A DNA stretch of 64,000 nucleotides from Leptospira dzoumogneensis (GTDB lineage Bacteria > Spirochaetota > Leptospiria > Leptospirales > Leptospiraceae). Under the pieces are notes generated by a model. That model ran no database searches. It saw only the letters and a program-made list of their open reading frames with translations, and was not told the origin of the DNA. Where the stretch lies: positions 124,001 through 188,000 of the forward strand of contig NZ_RQHS01000012.1 in NCBI RefSeq assembly GCF_004770895.1, read 5' to 3'. The position numbers were made by a program, and so were the translations under genes. Positions 27,106 through 37,928 of the stretch are shown here, piece by piece; positions within the stretch are counted from its first letter, which is position 1, and the number at the start of each line of letters is the position of its first letter.

Positions 27106-28917
27106 TTGGGCTGGAATAAGCCCTCCCGATTTGAAAATCTCTCAAAAAAAGAAGTATCCCCGGACCAAATGAGTTTCAAACAGCTCTCCTTAGCTCTTAT
27201 TTCAGACATTACTGCCAGGATCAATTCCACCGATGATCTGGAAGAACTTTTGGGAATTATCATAGAGACCACAAAAGATGTACTCAATACGGAAGGATGT
27301 TCCCTTCTACTCTATGATCCGGACGAAGATTGTCTAGTTTTCCAAGTTGCAAAAGGTGATAAGGGAGAATCCCTCACTGAATTAAAAGTCCCTAGAGGAA
27401 AAGGGATTGCCGGAATGGTACTAGAAAGTCTAGAACCCGTAATCGTAAACGACGCAGCTAACGATCCTAGAATTTATAGAAACATAGATGATGCAGTCGG
27501 GTTCACCACTAAAAACCTGATCTGTGTTCCGATGAAGGCGCAGGGAGAAATCCAAGGAGTTCTGGAAGCGGTTAACTCCTTGGAAAGGCCTGAATTCACA
27601 AATAAAGATATTAAAATATTAGAATATCTTTCCGATCTTGCGGCGATCGCGATCAGGAACAGAAGGTTGATCCGTGACTTAAAAGACCGTGCGAGAGAGC
27701 TGGATTGTCTCTACCAGATCAGCCAGGCGATCTCTAATATCAGCGAGCTGGATCAGTTCTTAAATCTAACAGTAAACTCAATCTCGGACGTTTTAGGTGC
27801 GGAAAGAGTTTCTTTGATCTTCCAAAACCCTAGAACAAAAGCATTCGAACTTTCTAAATCCATCGGTTTCAGTTTAGAAGAAGAATCCCACTTAGTGGAT
27901 GAATCCCGAGGGATTTTGAACGAAATTTTATCCCAAGGAAAAGCGATCCTAGTACAGGGACAAACGGATATTAATCCGGACCTTCTTACACCCAATCGTT
28001 ATAAGACCAGATCATTCGTATCCGTTCCGATCCGTCAGGATGGAACGATCATAGGCGTTTTGAATGCTGCGGATAAGATGAGTGGAGATAGTTTTTCCCA
28101 CCAGGATCTTTCCATCTTAAGCACAATCTCCAATCAGATCGCGGAAGCATATAATAGTCTTTTGGCAAAAAACCAAAAGGAGAAGTTAACATCCATCCGA
28201 AGAGACATGCAGATCGCTTCTCAGATACAACTTAACTCTCTTCCTAATATTCCTAAGAAGATGCATCTTTTGGAGATTGAAACTTCTTACACCGCATCCA
28301 AGGAGATCGGTGGGGACTTTTATGATCTGATCTATCACAATCCTGACGAAGTGAGTATCTTGATCGCGGACGTTTCCGGAAAAGGGATCGCTGCCGCACT
28401 CTTTATGGAATTTTCCAAAACGATTATCGCAGGCGAAGTGGCACGTAACTCTTCCACAAGTATCAGTCTTATGGGAGCAAATCGGATCATCCAGGAGAAG
28501 TCCGGTTATTTTATGTTCGTTACTGTGATGCTGACCCGCATCAATATGCTCAAAAAAAGAATTCGTTATTCTAGTGCTGGTCATAACGAGCAGTTATTAT
28601 ATAAAGCTAAGGAGAAGAAGGTACTACTTCTCTCCGGAAAAGGAATGCCTCTAGGGATCAAAGAGTCTGAGATAGAAGAGCATGAGGTGGAATACCAGCC
28701 TGGAGATCTTCTAGTTCTGTACACGGATGGTGTGAGCGAGACCACAAATGAAACCGGAGAAATGTATTCTCTGGAAAATCTTGCAAAACTAATAGAAAGA
28801 AACGGGGATATGCCCGTAGAAAATCTAAAAGAACTGATCTTGGATACTACTGACGCATTCAGAGGAGAAGCGGATCCTCATGACGATTACACTTTAGTAA
28901 TGGTCCGACTCAATTAG
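27106..28917 (+). CDS. GAF-GAF-SpoIIE (PP2C) serine phosphatase, RsbU-like
   Basis: About 603 residues. Two GAF domains (about 45-190 and 215-355) precede a PP2C/SpoIIE domain with all metal Asp positions: [42 protein letters not shown] and [10 protein letters not shown]. Such proteins dephosphorylate anti-anti-sigma factors and switch partner-switching pathways. Two TTG starts are possible; the one at 27106 is six bases after AGGAG and is preferred over 27100, which touches it. That AGGAG (27095-27099) can pair with CTCCT at 27086-27090 across a TGAC loop, so translation may be throttled by the leader. It follows argB by 36 bases. Confidence 0.9.
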   Translation: MGWNKPSRFENLSKKEVSPDQMSFKQLSLALISDITARINSTDDLEELLGIIIETTKDVLNTEGCSLLLYDPDEDCLVFQVAKGDKGESLTELKVPRGKGIAGMVLESLEPVIVNDAANDPRIYRNIDDAVGFTTKNLICVPMKAQGEIQGVLEAVNSLERPEFTNKDIKILEYLSDLAAIAIRNRRLIRDLKDRARELDCLYQISQAISNISELDQFLNLTVNSISDVLGAERVSLIFQNPRTKAFELSKSIGFSLEEESHLVDESRGILNEILSQGKAILVQGQTDINPDLLTPNRYKTRSFVSVPIRQDGTIIGVLNAADKMSGDSFSHQDLSILSTISNQIAEAYNSLLAKNQKEKLTSIRRDMQIASQIQLNSLPNIPKKMHLLEIETSYTASKEIGGDFYDLIYHNPDEVSILIADVSGKGIAAALFMEFSKTIIAGEVARNSSTSISLMGANRIIQEKSGYFMFVTVMLTRINMLKKRIRYSSAGHNEQLLYKAKEKKVLLLSGKGMPLGIKESEIEEHEVEYQPGDLLVLYTDGVSETTNETGEMYSLENLAKLIERNGDMPVENLKELILDTTDAFRGEADPHDDYTLVMVRLN

Positions 28918-28987
28918 GATTATATAATTCGATCCTGATACTAAGGCGCCGATATCTATTTGATCTCGGACATCTCCAACTCTTATA

Positions 28988-30283
28988 CTATTCTGCCACC
29001 ATATGAGCAGGCTGTCCTGTGGAAGCCAATAATGTTCTCCACAAAGTACTCTTAGTAGGCTGAAGTACTTTTCTTTCTTGGATCGCAATGTCTATAGGAA
29101 GATGAGTGAACACATTATTCCACATTCCTATTACCAGATCCGTCTTGCCTGCCATAGCCGCATGAACCGCATTCTGCGCTAAAAATCCGCAGAAAATAGA
29201 ATCCTCAGGGTTCGCAGGAATGGATCGAATGATATAACTTGGATCTATGTATTTCACATTCACTTCTATCTTCTCCGCTTTGAAAAAGTCCTGGATGGAA
29301 TTCTTGAGATAAACACCTATATCGCCTAACTTTAGATTTCCGGAAGCGTCCCTTTCTTCATTTTTGCCGAAAAACTTTTGTCCTGCTCCTTCTGCTATTA
29401 TGATCACCGCATGTTTTCTGGTTAAGATCCTTTTTTTCAAAATATCCAAGAAAGCCCCCTTGCCTTGCAGATCGAAATCCACTTCAGGGATCAGACAATA
29501 GTTTACGTTTTGAGAAGCGAGAGCCGCGTTCACCGCGATAAAGCCTGAATGTCTTCCCATCAACTTTACGACTCCGATACCGTTTGGTGCACCTTTTGCT
29601 TCTACATGAGCGCATTCTACCGCTTCCATCGCTTTGGAGAAGGCGGTGGAAAATCCGAAAGTTTTTTGCACATAATTGATATCGTTATCTATCGTTTTAG
29701 GTACCCCGATGACGGAGATCTCTTCTCCTCTTCTGTCTATTTCCTTAACGATCTCTTTGGCTCCTCTTAAAGTACCGTCTCCTCCGATACAGAATAACAT
29801 CTTAACTCCATACAAAGAGAGCCTATCCACCATATCGGAAGCATTTTGGTTCCCTCTAGAAGAAGCGAGAATAGTACCTCCGTCCCTTCCTATATGAGCC
29901 ACGTTTTCCGGATTCAACTCCATAGGCTTATGATCAAATTTTTTGACAAGCCCCTGATAACCGTAAGGAAATCCAAGGATCCGTTTGACCCCGTATCTAT
30001 AATTTAATTCCATTACGATCCCTCGGATCACGTCATTGATCCCTGGACAAAGCCCCCCGCAGGTCACGATCCCGGCAGTCACTTCTTTCGGGTCAAAATA
30101 GACCTTCTTTCTGGGACCTGCTTGTTCGAAAAATTCGGCTCCTTCTACTATATATTCCTTCCAGTTTTCTTCCGTTTCGAATACTGTCTTGAAAACCACC
30201 TTGGATTCGTCTGCGGTGTAATATTCGTAAGCTGCTGGACTTTCAATTTTGCAAGGTCCGAAATTTCTGATCTTTGTGTTCAT
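28988..30283 (-). CDS. 6-phosphofructokinase, long ATP-type of the PPi-PFK-like clade
   Basis: About 431 residues from the ATG at 30283 (a TTG five codons upstream is open but lacks a better ribosome site). CGGLCPGIN starts the substrate domain, [11 protein letters not shown] is the phosphate-donor loop and VPKTIDNDI the catalytic loop. PPi-using enzymes have GGDD in place of GGDG, so GGDGT predicts ATP as donor while the PKTIDND loop and overall length place it with the plant/trypanosome-like group also found in other spirochaetes. It makes fructose-1,6-bisphosphate in glycolysis. Leptospira live on fatty acids and sugars are used little, so its flux role may be small. Convergent with the phosphatase gene (70-base gap, nothing notable in it). 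Confidence 0.9.
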   Translation of the reverse strand: MNTKIRNFGPCKIESPAAYEYYTADESKVVFKTVFETEENWKEYIVEGAEFFEQAGPRKKVYFDPKEVTAGIVTCGGLCPGINDVIRGIVMELNYRYGVKRILGFPYGYQGLVKKFDHKPMELNPENVAHIGRDGGTILASSRGNQNASDMVDRLSLYGVKMLFCIGGDGTLRGAKEIVKEIDRRGEEISVIGVPKTIDNDINYVQKTFGFSTAFSKAMEAVECAHVEAKGAPNGIGVVKLMGRHSGFIAVNAALASQNVNYCLIPEVDFDLQGKGAFLDILKKRILTRKHAVIIIAEGAGQKFFGKNEERDASGNLKLGDIGVYLKNSIQDFFKAEKIEVNVKYIDPSYIIRSIPANPEDSIFCGFLAQNAVHAAMAGKTDLVIGMWNNVFTHLPIDIAIQERKVLQPTKSTLWRTLLASTGQPAHMVAE

Positions 30284-30331
30284 TTTTACCGATTCCAAGT
30301 AAATTATAGAAGGTCTTATTTTTTGGTAAAT

Positions 30332-31441
30332 ATGACGGAATTTTCATTGGCAAGGAAGAATATTCCGTCATATATCAATAAATATAGGATGAGAACCGAG
30401 AAGATGACATATGATTCCAAATCTCTTCCTAAACGTAAGCGCTCGTTCTTTAGAAAGACCTTCCCTTCCCTCTTACAGGTGATTTTTCCCTTTGTAGCGA
30501 GCTTGTCCGTAATATACGGAGAGAACAGTTCTACTTTTTTCTGGGATTCTTTCGACAACTTTTCCAAAAATACGGCCCTATTTTCCCAAAAGGAAACTTC
30601 CGACAGTAAAGTCGAGAAGGAAGAGCATAAGGTCCAATTTTTCTCTTCTCTTACATTCAAATATCCTTATGAAATGAAAGTATTTCAGGAATATATACCG
30701 ACTGAATCTTCATCCGCATCTTTCAATTCCATTCCCGGACTCCCTAATAAATTACCGAATCAACCTAAGATACTTTTACAAAAGAGAGAATTTTTCGCTC
30801 TATATCCTTCACTCGGAAGAGAAGAAGTTTTCGTAATGGCAATGAGCATGAGCCAGAATAAGGACAATAAATCCGAGGCTTATGTAGGAGCTAATACGGA
30901 AAGAAGAGCGTTCGATGGATTGACAGATGTAAGAGCTACTTCTTCCGTTATGCCTGGTTTAGGTTCTAATCTATCCAGAGGTTTAGATAACCAAGCAGGG
31001 AATTTACTCTTTGGATATTTACTCGGAAGAGCCGGGATCCAAATGGACCTAGGCTGGAGAATGGCGGGAAATAACGTAGGTTTGGCGATCCCTGAGTCTG
31101 CAAAATCATCCATCGGGATCAGTTACTCTTTGATCTCTAATTCTAGTAACTTGAATAAGATGGATTTTTTCCTGCAAGTATCCGGGATTAAAAGATTTAA
31201 TGATAAAAGTCTTTTACAGATCGATACCCCGCAGGCTTTCAGAGGGTGGCAGCAAGGTTACGAATATTACGTAAACCCCGGGTTTTCCATCTCTACAAAG
31301 AACTTAAGCTTCGAAGGTCTGGTACGTTTACCTCTCCATCAACCATTCCCAAATACGGACGGATTACTCACTCCGGAAATCCAAGGTATGCTCGGGGTAA
31401 AATACAAATTTTCGGATAGTTCCCCTAGTTTACAAAAATAA
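30332..31441 (+). CDS. Probable outer-membrane beta-barrel protein
   Basis: About 369 residues. The start is uncertain: 30332 gives a long basic N-region; ATGs at 30389 and 30404 are also possible and put KRKRSFFRK directly before the hydrophobic core ([20 protein letters not shown]) of the signal peptide. An open frame extends upstream to 30122 but it runs through the divergent pfk gene. The second half shows beta-barrel-like alternation and ends [12 protein letters not shown] after an aromatic strand MLGVKYKF, with [14 protein letters not shown] before it, as in outer-membrane barrels. A conserved-looking [17 protein letters not shown] lies mid-protein. No family recognised. Confidence 0.65.
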   Translation: MTEFSLARKNIPSYINKYRMRTEKMTYDSKSLPKRKRSFFRKTFPSLLQVIFPFVASLSVIYGENSSTFFWDSFDNFSKNTALFSQKETSDSKVEKEEHKVQFFSSLTFKYPYEMKVFQEYIPTESSSASFNSIPGLPNKLPNQPKILLQKREFFALYPSLGREEVFVMAMSMSQNKDNKSEAYVGANTERRAFDGLTDVRATSSVMPGLGSNLSRGLDNQAGNLLFGYLLGRAGIQMDLGWRMAGNNVGLAIPESAKSSIGISYSLISNSSNLNKMDFFLQVSGIKRFNDKSLLQIDTPQAFRGWQQGYEYYVNPGFSISTKNLSFEGLVRLPLHQPFPNTDGLLTPEIQGMLGVKYKFSDSSPSLQK

Positions 31442-31508
31442 AGATCAAATTTTTCTAATATAATCTCGCCAACCCTTAGTAAATCTTTCAAGACCAGGAG
31501 AAAGGCCT

Positions 31509-32132
31509 GTGAAAAAAATCAAGTTTCTAATCTTATTCTGCGCCGCCACTGCTGCATTCGCCGACGAAACGGTTTATACCAAAACAGGAAAGAAAATAGT
31601 TCTTAAAGAAAACTTTACCTGGCAATATGCACCCGAGCCTAAAGTTGATCCTTCTAAAAAATCGAACTCGGCCAGATCTATCTTAAAAGGAACCGACCAA
31701 ACAAACCTTCTCAAAAGTAAATCAGGGATATATTCCGTTTTTTATAATCCAACCTTATGGACAAGTATAACCGAAAATCACGAGTTCGCAGAATTTCATT
31801 TTGTAAACCAGGCAAGAACCGGGAACGCAATGGTGATCTATGAAGGTTTAGAAATTCCTTTAGAGTCATTTCCTGAATTAGTTTTATTGAATGTGGTTAA
31901 AACAGATCCGGATGCAAGGATCATTAATATTGAAGATTGTTCCGTAAACGGAGTCGCAGGAAAGATCGTCACTTATACCGCTCAGATCAAAGGTCTTAGA
32001 TTTATTTTTTATTCCTTTTTAGCTAGCGGTAATTTCGGTTCCATTCAGTTCTCTACCTTTACTTTGGAAAGTCAGTTCGAAAAAGAGAAGGCGAACTTTG
32101 AGAAGGTAATTTCTGGATTTGTTTTGAATTAG
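31509..32132 (+). CDS. Secreted protein of unknown function
   Basis: 207 residues from a GTG with AGGAG eight bases upstream. The signal peptide ends near residue 18 (AFA). The first mature block, TKTGKKIVLKENFTWQY, is a short motif seen at the N-terminus of several small secreted bacterial proteins. The rest (about 65-207) has a fold like exported proteins that bind lipids or peptides (SGIYSVFYNPTLW, then GKIVTYTAQIKGLRFIFYSFLASG), but I cannot name it. Its stop is six bases before the first of the dispersed 16-bp repeats. Confidence 0.65.
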   Translation: MKKIKFLILFCAATAAFADETVYTKTGKKIVLKENFTWQYAPEPKVDPSKKSNSARSILKGTDQTNLLKSKSGIYSVFYNPTLWTSITENHEFAEFHFVNQARTGNAMVIYEGLEIPLESFPELVLLNVVKTDPDARIINIEDCSVNGVAGKIVTYTAQIKGLRFIFYSFLASGNFGSIQFSTFTLESQFEKEKANFEKVISGFVLN

Positions 32133-32137
32133 AGGTT

Positions 32138-32153
32138 TGTAGTAACTTCGACG
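32138..32153 (+). repeat. Dispersed 16-mer copy 1 (TGTAGTAACTTCGACG)
   Basis: Matches the consensus TGTAGTAWCTTCGACA at 15 of 16 bases. It starts six bases after the stop of the 31509 gene. It faces copy 2 (32233-32248) and with it brackets 111 bp of non-coding DNA. Confidence 0.85.
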
Positions 32154-32232
32154 GGATTCGCAATTCAAAGTGCAAGTTTGAGTCGCGGAATTTGGGTTCC
32201 AAGCTACGGGATTTGAATTCGGGTCTGAATTT

Positions 32233-32248
32233 TGTCGAAGATACTACA
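32233..32248 (-). repeat. Dispersed 16-mer copy 2 (reverse orientation, TGTCGAAGATACTACA)
   Basis: Perfect reverse-strand match with T at the variable centre. It contains the stop codon of the small gene 32244-32558, so it forms that gene's 3' end. Confidence 0.85.
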
Positions 32249-32558
32249 GGATTTGCATTTTCTGAAAGGAAAGCTGCAGATCTAATTTGTTAATTTGCTC
32301 TTTCTTTCTGCCAAATCGCAGAAAAGAAGTAGTTTTACCGGATGTAGTATCTATGACCTCAACCCTAGTCTCCATTACTGGGCAGGCAACTTCTTCACAA
32401 CTGATCTCGCTTAACTTCAGGAGTAGATCTTCCCTACCCAGTCTCTCCCTGATCTTAGATGCCAGCCAAGGATGGAACGGAAACTCTGTTCCAGGCTCCG
32501 ATTCATCCTGGTATTCAGAATGAACCGGATTTGTAGTAACTTCGACAAAACGTTTCAT
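32244..32558 (-). CDS. Small protein with paired cysteines, last gene of the SAM-cycle operon
   Basis: 104 residues. A conserved-looking core (about 28-92) reads HPWLASKIRERLGREDLL, then ISCEEVACPVMETRV, VIDTTSGKTTSFLRFGRKKE. The CEEVACPVMET motif with two Cys and a following ET resembles a family of small proteins found in many bacteria that is often misnamed; I know no function for it. It starts six bases after the metH stop, so it ends the operon. Both ends overlap the dispersed 16-mer: copy 3 encodes residues 4-9 (VEVTT), and copy 2 includes the stop. No good ribosome-binding site is seen. Confidence 0.6.
   Translation of the reverse strand: MKRFVEVTTNPVHSEYQDESEPGTEFPFHPWLASKIRERLGREDLLLKLSEISCEEVACPVMETRVEVIDTTSGKTTSFLRFGRKKEQINKLDLQLSFQKMQIL
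32532..32547 (+). repeat. Dispersed 16-mer copy 3 (TGTAGTAACTTCGACA)
   Basis: Perfect consensus match, lying inside the first codons of the small gene 32244-32558 (read on the other strand). Preceded by GGATT as are several other copies. Confidence 0.85.
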
Positions 32559-32564
32559 TAAAGA

Positions 32565-35500
32565 TTAGACTCTGGAAACCGCCTCTTGGGGATCGTAAGC
32601 CAAATTCGGAGAAAGCCATTTTTCCACTTCTGAAACGCTGATCCCTTTCCGGTTTGCATAATCTTGGACCTGGTCCTTATTGATCTTTGCGACTGCAAAA
32701 TATTTGGAAGCAGGATGAGAGAAATACAAACCGCTCACGGAACTTGCAGGCATCATCGCAAAATGTTCAGTAAGTGTGATTCCAGTATTTTTCTCCGCAT
32801 CCAATAGATCAAATAACGTTCTCTTTTCAGTATGGTCCGGACTTGCAGGATAACCTGCAGCGGGACGAATGCCCTGATAACGTTCTCGGATCAATTCCTC
32901 AGAAGAAAGATTTTCATCGGCCACATAGCCCCAGATCTCCTTTCTGATCTTGAGGTGCATATATTCTGCAAATGCTTCTGCAAAACGATCCCCTAAAGCC
33001 TTTGCCATGATGGAATTATAATCATCCAGGCGAGAATCGAAAATGGATGCAAACTCTTCCACTCCATGACCTGCTGTGACCGCAAAACCTCCGATATAAT
33101 CTGCAATTCCACTTTCTTTAGGAGCGATATAGTCCGCTAAACAGTAATTAGGTTCGTCTTTTTCTTCTTTGCTAATCTGTTGGCGCAGAGTATGGAAAAC
33201 AGTTTTAACCTTAGCTCTAGTTTCGTCTTCGTAAACTTCTATGTCATCGCCTACACTATTCGCAGGGAAGATACCGATCACTCCTCTGGTCTTGTATCTC
33301 TTATTAGAAATAATATCTTCTAATAATTTCTGAGCGTCTTTGAATAATTCTTTGGCTTGTTTACCATAAGTTTCACTTTCCAGAATGGAAGGATAACGTC
33401 CTTTTAACTCCCAAGCTTGAAAGAATGGGGACCAGTCTATATAAGGAACCAACTCTTCCAGAGAGATCTCATTATCAAAAACACGAACTCCCGTAAAGTT
33501 CGGTTTAGTCACCTTAGTCACATTCCAATCAGTAACGTATCTATTTTCTCGAGCATCTACGATAGAAACAAGTTTACGATCACTTCTTGTATTGAAGTAA
33601 ATTTCTCTTTGGATCTTCTGCTCTTCTTTGATCTGCTTTATGTAATCCGGTTTTAAAGAAGGATTCAAAAGTTTTCCAACAACATTTACTACCCTAGAAG
33701 CATCCAAAACATGGACCACGGGTTGATCATACTTCTCCGAAATTTTTACGGAAGTGTGGGCCGAACTTGTAGTAGCTCCTCCGATCAATAGAGGAATATC
33801 GAAACCCGTTCTTTTCATCTCGGAAGCCACATGAACCATCTCATCTAGAGAAGGAGTGATTAGACCGGACAAACCGATGATGTCTACATTCTCCTTTTTT
33901 GCTTCTTCTAGGATCTTTTCGCAGGGGACCATCACTCCTAGATCTATCACTTCGTAGTTATTACATGCAAGAACTACTGCCACGATATTCTTACCGATAT
34001 CGTGAACATCTCCTTTCACCGTAGCGATCAGGAATTTTTGTTTTTTGGAAGCCTGAGCTTGTTTGCGGTTCTCTTCTTCCATAAAAGGTAGAAGATACGC
34101 CACAGACTTTTTCATCACCCTTGCACTTTTGACTACCTGAGGAAGGAACATTTTTCCGGATCCAAACAGATCGCCTACAACTCTCATTCCGTCCATCAAA
34201 GGACCTTCGATCACTTGTAACGGTTGATCGTATTTGAGTCTTGCTTCTTCAGTGTCTTGTTCTATGTATTCTACAATTCCTTTTACGAGAGAATATTCTA
34301 ATCTTTGCTCTACTGTTCCTTCTCTCCAGGCTTCTTCTTTCTTTTCCGCCTTCTCACCTGACTTAAAGGATTCTGCAAAGTCGATCAACCTTTCGGTCGC
34401 ATCTGATCTTCTGTTTAAGAGGACGTCTTCTACTCTTTCCAAAAGATCTTTAGGAATTTCTTCATAAACCGCAAGCATACCTGCGTTTACGATCGCCATA
34501 TCCATTCCAGCTTTGATCGCATAATATAAGAAGGCGGAGTGCATTGCTTCTCTTACAGGATTATTTCCGCGGAAAGAAAAGGAGATATTACTTAAACCGC
34601 CGCTGATCTTTGCACCCGGGCAAACAACTTTGATCTCCTTGATCGCTTCTATAAAATCGACCGCGTAGTTATTATGCTCTTCGATCCCCGTCCCTACAGT
34701 TAGAATGTTCGGATCGAAAATGATATCGAACGGAGAGAAACCTGCCTTCTCCACTAAAAGATCATAAGCTCTTTTGCAAATACGGACCTTGTCGTCTTTA
34801 GTAGCGGCCTGGCCTTGTTCATCAAAGGCCATTACGATGACAGAGGCACCGTACATCTTGATCGTTTTTGCCTGTTGTAAGAACTTCTCTTCACCTTCTT
34901 TTAAGGAAATGGAGTTTACGATCGGCTTTCCTTGGATACATTTCAATCCGGTTTCCAAAACGGACCATTTGGAACTGTCGACCATGAAAGGAACCTTTGC
35001 TATATCAGGTTCCACTGCGATCAAATTCAAGAATTCTTTCATGGAGGCTTCTCCATCTAAAAGAGCCTCGTCGAAGTTTATATCTATTACGTTAGCGCCT
35101 GCTTCTACCTGTTGTAAAGCGACCGATACCGCTTCTTCAAAGTTTCCTTCTAAGATCAACTTTTTGAATTTAGGAGAACCGGTTACGTTAGTTCTTTCTC
35201 CAATCAAGACGAAACCGGTTGCTTCATCTATATTCAAAGGTTCTAATCCGGATAATCTGGTTTTTCCCTCAATCTCCGGTATAACCCTTGGCTTTTTGCC
35301 TTGGACAGCTTTGGCTCCTTCTTTAATGTGAGCGGGAGTAGTTCCGCAGCATCCACCAGCAATGTTCAACCAACCTTGGCTGGAAAAATCGTTTAAAAAA
35401 TTCCCGAATTCTTCCGGAGTTTGGTCATATCCACCGAACGCGTTAGGCAACCCAGCATTCGGATAACAACTGATATAACAACCTGAGATCCTGGATAATT

Positions 35501-36302
35501 CTTCTATATAGGGCCTCATCTCTCCTGCACCCAAGGCACAGTTGATCCCTACTGAAAGAGGATTTGCGTGATAGATGGAATTGTAGAATGCCTCGATCGT
35601 CTGTCCTGATAGAGTTCTTCCGGAAGCGTCAGTGATCGTTACAGAAAGAGACACTGGAATTCGTACATTCAAATCTTTGAATACGTTCTCGATCGCAACG
35701 ATGATCGCTTTTAGATTTAAAGTATCTATATTCGTTTCGGAAAGAAGAATATCGACTCCTTCTTCCACCAGCGCTCTTACTTGCTCGTAAAATGTTTCTA
35801 CCAGTTCATCGAAAGTTACTGCACGGAATGCAGGATTATTCACATCCGGAGAAAGAGAAGCCGTTCTTGTCGTAGGACCGATGGATCCTGCGAGGAATAA
35901 AGGCTGGTCAGGACGAGTTTTGGAAAATCTCTCCATTGCTGCACGAGCAACCTTCACCGCTTTTCTATTCAATTCATCTACATAAGCTTCCGCATTATAA
36001 TCTGCTTGAGAAATCCGGTTAGAGCTAAATGTATTCGTTTCTAAAATATTCGCCCCTGCTTCCAAAAACTTATAATGTATTTCTTCGATCACCTCTGGTT
36101 TAGTGATTACTAGAAGATCATTATTCCCCTTAAGCGCAGAAGGATGATCTTTAAGGCGTTCATCTCGGAAGTCTTCTTCTCCCAAACCATATCTTTGGAT
36201 CATGGTCCCCATTGCGCCGTCAAGAACTAGTATCCTTTCTTCCAATAACTTCAGAAGTTCTTGTGCCTTGGGGTTTGTATATGTGGGAAATTTATGTTTC
36301 AT
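32565..36302 (-). CDS. metH: Cobalamin-dependent methionine synthase
   Basis: 1245 residues, the full four-module enzyme. The homocysteine module (about 1-330) has the zinc Cys residues in [11 protein letters not shown] and [12 protein letters not shown]. The folate module (about 350-610) has [13 protein letters not shown]. The B12 module (about 650-890) has [15 protein letters not shown] with the cobalt-ligand His, and [13 protein letters not shown]. The activation module (about 910-1245) binds SAM ([15 protein letters not shown]). It methylates homocysteine using methyl-tetrahydrofolate, closing the SAM cycle. Its start overlaps the ferredoxin stop by four bases (ATGA), so the two are translationally coupled. 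Oxidised B12 needs an electron donor for reactivation; the coupled ferredoxin is an obvious candidate (inference). Confidence 0.97.
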   Translation of the reverse strand: MKHKFPTYTNPKAQELLKLLEERILVLDGAMGTMIQRYGLGEEDFRDERLKDHPSALKGNNDLLVITKPEVIEEIHYKFLEAGANILETNTFSSNRISQADYNAEAYVDELNRKAVKVARAAMERFSKTRPDQPLFLAGSIGPTTRTASLSPDVNNPAFRAVTFDELVETFYEQVRALVEEGVDILLSETNIDTLNLKAIIVAIENVFKDLNVRIPVSLSVTITDASGRTLSGQTIEAFYNSIYHANPLSVGINCALGAGEMRPYIEELSRISGCYISCYPNAGLPNAFGGYDQTPEEFGNFLNDFSSQGWLNIAGGCCGTTPAHIKEGAKAVQGKKPRVIPEIEGKTRLSGLEPLNIDEATGFVLIGERTNVTGSPKFKKLILEGNFEEAVSVALQQVEAGANVIDINFDEALLDGEASMKEFLNLIAVEPDIAKVPFMVDSSKWSVLETGLKCIQGKPIVNSISLKEGEEKFLQQAKTIKMYGASVIVMAFDEQGQAATKDDKVRICKRAYDLLVEKAGFSPFDIIFDPNILTVGTGIEEHNNYAVDFIEAIKEIKVVCPGAKISGGLSNISFSFRGNNPVREAMHSAFLYYAIKAGMDMAIVNAGMLAVYEEIPKDLLERVEDVLLNRRSDATERLIDFAESFKSGEKAEKKEEAWREGTVEQRLEYSLVKGIVEYIEQDTEEARLKYDQPLQVIEGPLMDGMRVVGDLFGSGKMFLPQVVKSARVMKKSVAYLLPFMEEENRKQAQASKKQKFLIATVKGDVHDIGKNIVAVVLACNNYEVIDLGVMVPCEKILEEAKKENVDIIGLSGLITPSLDEMVHVASEMKRTGFDIPLLIGGATTSSAHTSVKISEKYDQPVVHVLDASRVVNVVGKLLNPSLKPDYIKQIKEEQKIQREIYFNTRSDRKLVSIVDARENRYVTDWNVTKVTKPNFTGVRVFDNEISLEELVPYIDWSPFFQAWELKGRYPSILESETYGKQAKELFKDAQKLLEDIISNKRYKTRGVIGIFPANSVGDDIEVYEDETRAKVKTVFHTLRQQISKEEKDEPNYCLADYIAPKESGIADYIGGFAVTAGHGVEEFASIFDSRLDDYNSIMAKALGDRFAEAFAEYMHLKIRKEIWGYVADENLSSEELIRERYQGIRPAAGYPASPDHTEKRTLFDLLDAEKNTGITLTEHFAMMPASSVSGLYFSHPASKYFAVAKINKDQVQDYANRKGISVSEVEKWLSPNLAYDPQEAVSRV

Positions 36303-36598
36303 AATTCTTTAATATTGCAGTGTTTATCTAATAGAGGTTTTTTAAGATCGTTGATCATCGGCAGCGTTTTCGATTCTTTTGCGTTCAAAACGATCCAATC
36401 TTTCCATATTACCGGCACCTCATCCTCCGGGAAGATGGCATTCACCGGACATTCCCTCAAACAATCATTACAATTGATGCAAATGTCCGGATCTATGACT
36501 AAGTAATCCTTTCCTTCTCGGAAAGCTTCCACAGGACAGGCAGCAGCACAGTAAGTAATTTTACACCCTACGCAGGGTTCGGTTACTACGTATGCCAC
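36299..36598 (-). CDS. 7Fe-type ferredoxin coupled to metH
   Basis: 99 residues. Cysteines follow the Azotobacter FdI layout: Cys9, Cys12, Cys17, Cys21 in [14 protein letters not shown] and Cys40, Cys43, Cys46, Cys50 in [12 protein letters not shown]. This predicts one [3Fe-4S] and one [4Fe-4S] cluster, with the C-terminal tail (after IFPEDEVP) of that family. Ferredoxins of this type carry electrons in the cytoplasm. It lies between ahcY (16-base gap) and metH (4-base overlap), a position that points to electron supply to MetH reactivation, where E. coli uses flavodoxin; this link is inferred from context only. Confidence 0.88.
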   Translation of the reverse strand: MAYVVTEPCVGCKITYCAAACPVEAFREGKDYLVIDPDICINCNDCLRECPVNAIFPEDEVPVIWKDWIVLNAKESKTLPMINDLKKPLLDKHCNIKEL

Positions 36599-36614
36599 AT
36601 CCTCTCCTTATCGA

Positions 36615-37928
36615 TTAATAGCGGTAATGTTCCGGTTTGAACGGACCTTCTACCGGTACTCCGATATACTCAGCTTGTTTAGCGTTTAATGTGGTTAGGC
36701 GAACTCCTAATTGCTCCAAATGTAACGCTGCAACTTTCTCATCTAATTTTTTAGGCAATCTATAGACGCCGATCTCGTATTTATTGTTCCAAAGTTCTAT
36801 CTGAGCCAATACTTGGTTCGTGAAAGAACAAGACATTACGAAAGATGGGTGACCAGTTGCACAACCTAAGTTCACTAAACGACCTTCTGCAAGAACGATA
36901 ATGGATCTACCATTCTCGAAAGTATATTTGTCCACCTGAGGTTTGATTTCCTTCTTCACCACGCCTTTCTCAGCATTCAATCTGGACATTTGGATCTCAG
37001 TGTCGAAGTGTCCGATATTGCAAAGAATCGCGCCGTCTTTCATTGCTTTCATGTGTTCAAGGGAAATTATGTCGTCGTTTCCGGTCGCAGTTACTACAAT
37101 ATCCACGAATTCAATCGCGTCTTCTACCCTTAGAACTTGGTATCCTTCCATTACTGCCTGAAGAGCGCAGATTGGATCGATTTCAGTAACGATCACTCTA
37201 GCGCCGAAATTGCGTAAAGAAGCAGCAGAACCCTTTCCAACGTCTCCGTATCCGCAAACAAGAGCTACTTTTCCAGCAAGCATCACGTCGGTTGCACGTT
37301 TGATACCGTCTGCTAAGGATTCTCTACAACCGTATAAGTTGTCGAATTTAGACTTAGTAACGGAATCGTTCACGTTGATCGCAGGAAGTTTCAATTCTCC
37401 TTTTTTGAGAAGTTTTTCAAGACCTTTTACTCCTGTAGTAGTTTCTTCAGAAACTCCTTTGATCTCCGCGAGAAGTTGAGGATATTTCTCGTGAACATAC
37501 ATGGTGAGGTCACCACCGTCGTCCAGGATCATGTTCGGGCCTTTTCCACCGTCAAAGAAGATAGTCTGCTCTACACACCACCAATATTCTTCTTCCGTTT
37601 CACCTTTCCAAGCAAATACAGGAACTCCGGTTTTTGCGATAGCAGCTGCTGCATGGTCTTGGGTGGAGAAGATATTGCAAGAAGACCAACGAACTTCTGC
37701 TCCAAGCTCAGTCAGAGTTTCAATCAGAACTGCAGTTTGGATGGTCATATGAAGGGAGCCCGCGATACGCGCACCTTTCAGAGGTTGTTTCCCCTTATAT
37801 TCTTTGCGTAAGGACATCAGACCCGGCATTTCTTTTTCAGCCAGAATGATTTCTTCGCGACCCCAGTCCGCGAGAGAAATGTCTTTAACCTTATATTTTA
37901 AACCTTTTTCTTGTATTGTAGCGGACAT
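36615..37928 (-). CDS. ahcY: Adenosylhomocysteinase
   Basis: 437 residues, the standard length. [13 protein letters not shown] and [15 protein letters not shown] hold the substrate site, [13 protein letters not shown] binds NAD, and the C-terminus KPEHYRY is that of the family. It splits S-adenosylhomocysteine into adenosine and homocysteine, the substrate of MetH encoded two genes downstream. The start ATG overlaps the stop of the regulator gene (TAATG), so regulator and enzyme are translationally coupled. Confidence 0.97.
   Translation of the reverse strand: MSATIQEKGLKYKVKDISLADWGREEIILAEKEMPGLMSLRKEYKGKQPLKGARIAGSLHMTIQTAVLIETLTELGAEVRWSSCNIFSTQDHAAAAIAKTGVPVFAWKGETEEEYWWCVEQTIFFDGGKGPNMILDDGGDLTMYVHEKYPQLLAEIKGVSEETTTGVKGLEKLLKKGELKLPAINVNDSVTKSKFDNLYGCRESLADGIKRATDVMLAGKVALVCGYGDVGKGSAASLRNFGARVIVTEIDPICALQAVMEGYQVLRVEDAIEFVDIVVTATGNDDIISLEHMKAMKDGAILCNIGHFDTEIQMSRLNAEKGVVKKEIKPQVDKYTFENGRSIIVLAEGRLVNLGCATGHPSFVMSCSFTNQVLAQIELWNNKYEIGVYRLPKKLDEKVAALHLEQLGVRLTTLNAKQAEYIGVPVEGPFKPEHYRY

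Noticed and set aside
30122..30331. Upstream extension of the 30332 gene
   Set aside because: Runs through the divergent pfk coding region and would place the signal peptide far inside the protein.
35069..35084. Partial match to the 16-mer inside metH (CGTCGAAGTTTATATC)
   Set aside because: Only the first ten bases match and it encodes conserved metH residues.
34774..35331. 185-codon + frame opposite metH
   Set aside because: Lies fully inside metH on the other strand and its codon pattern is that of an antisense shadow.
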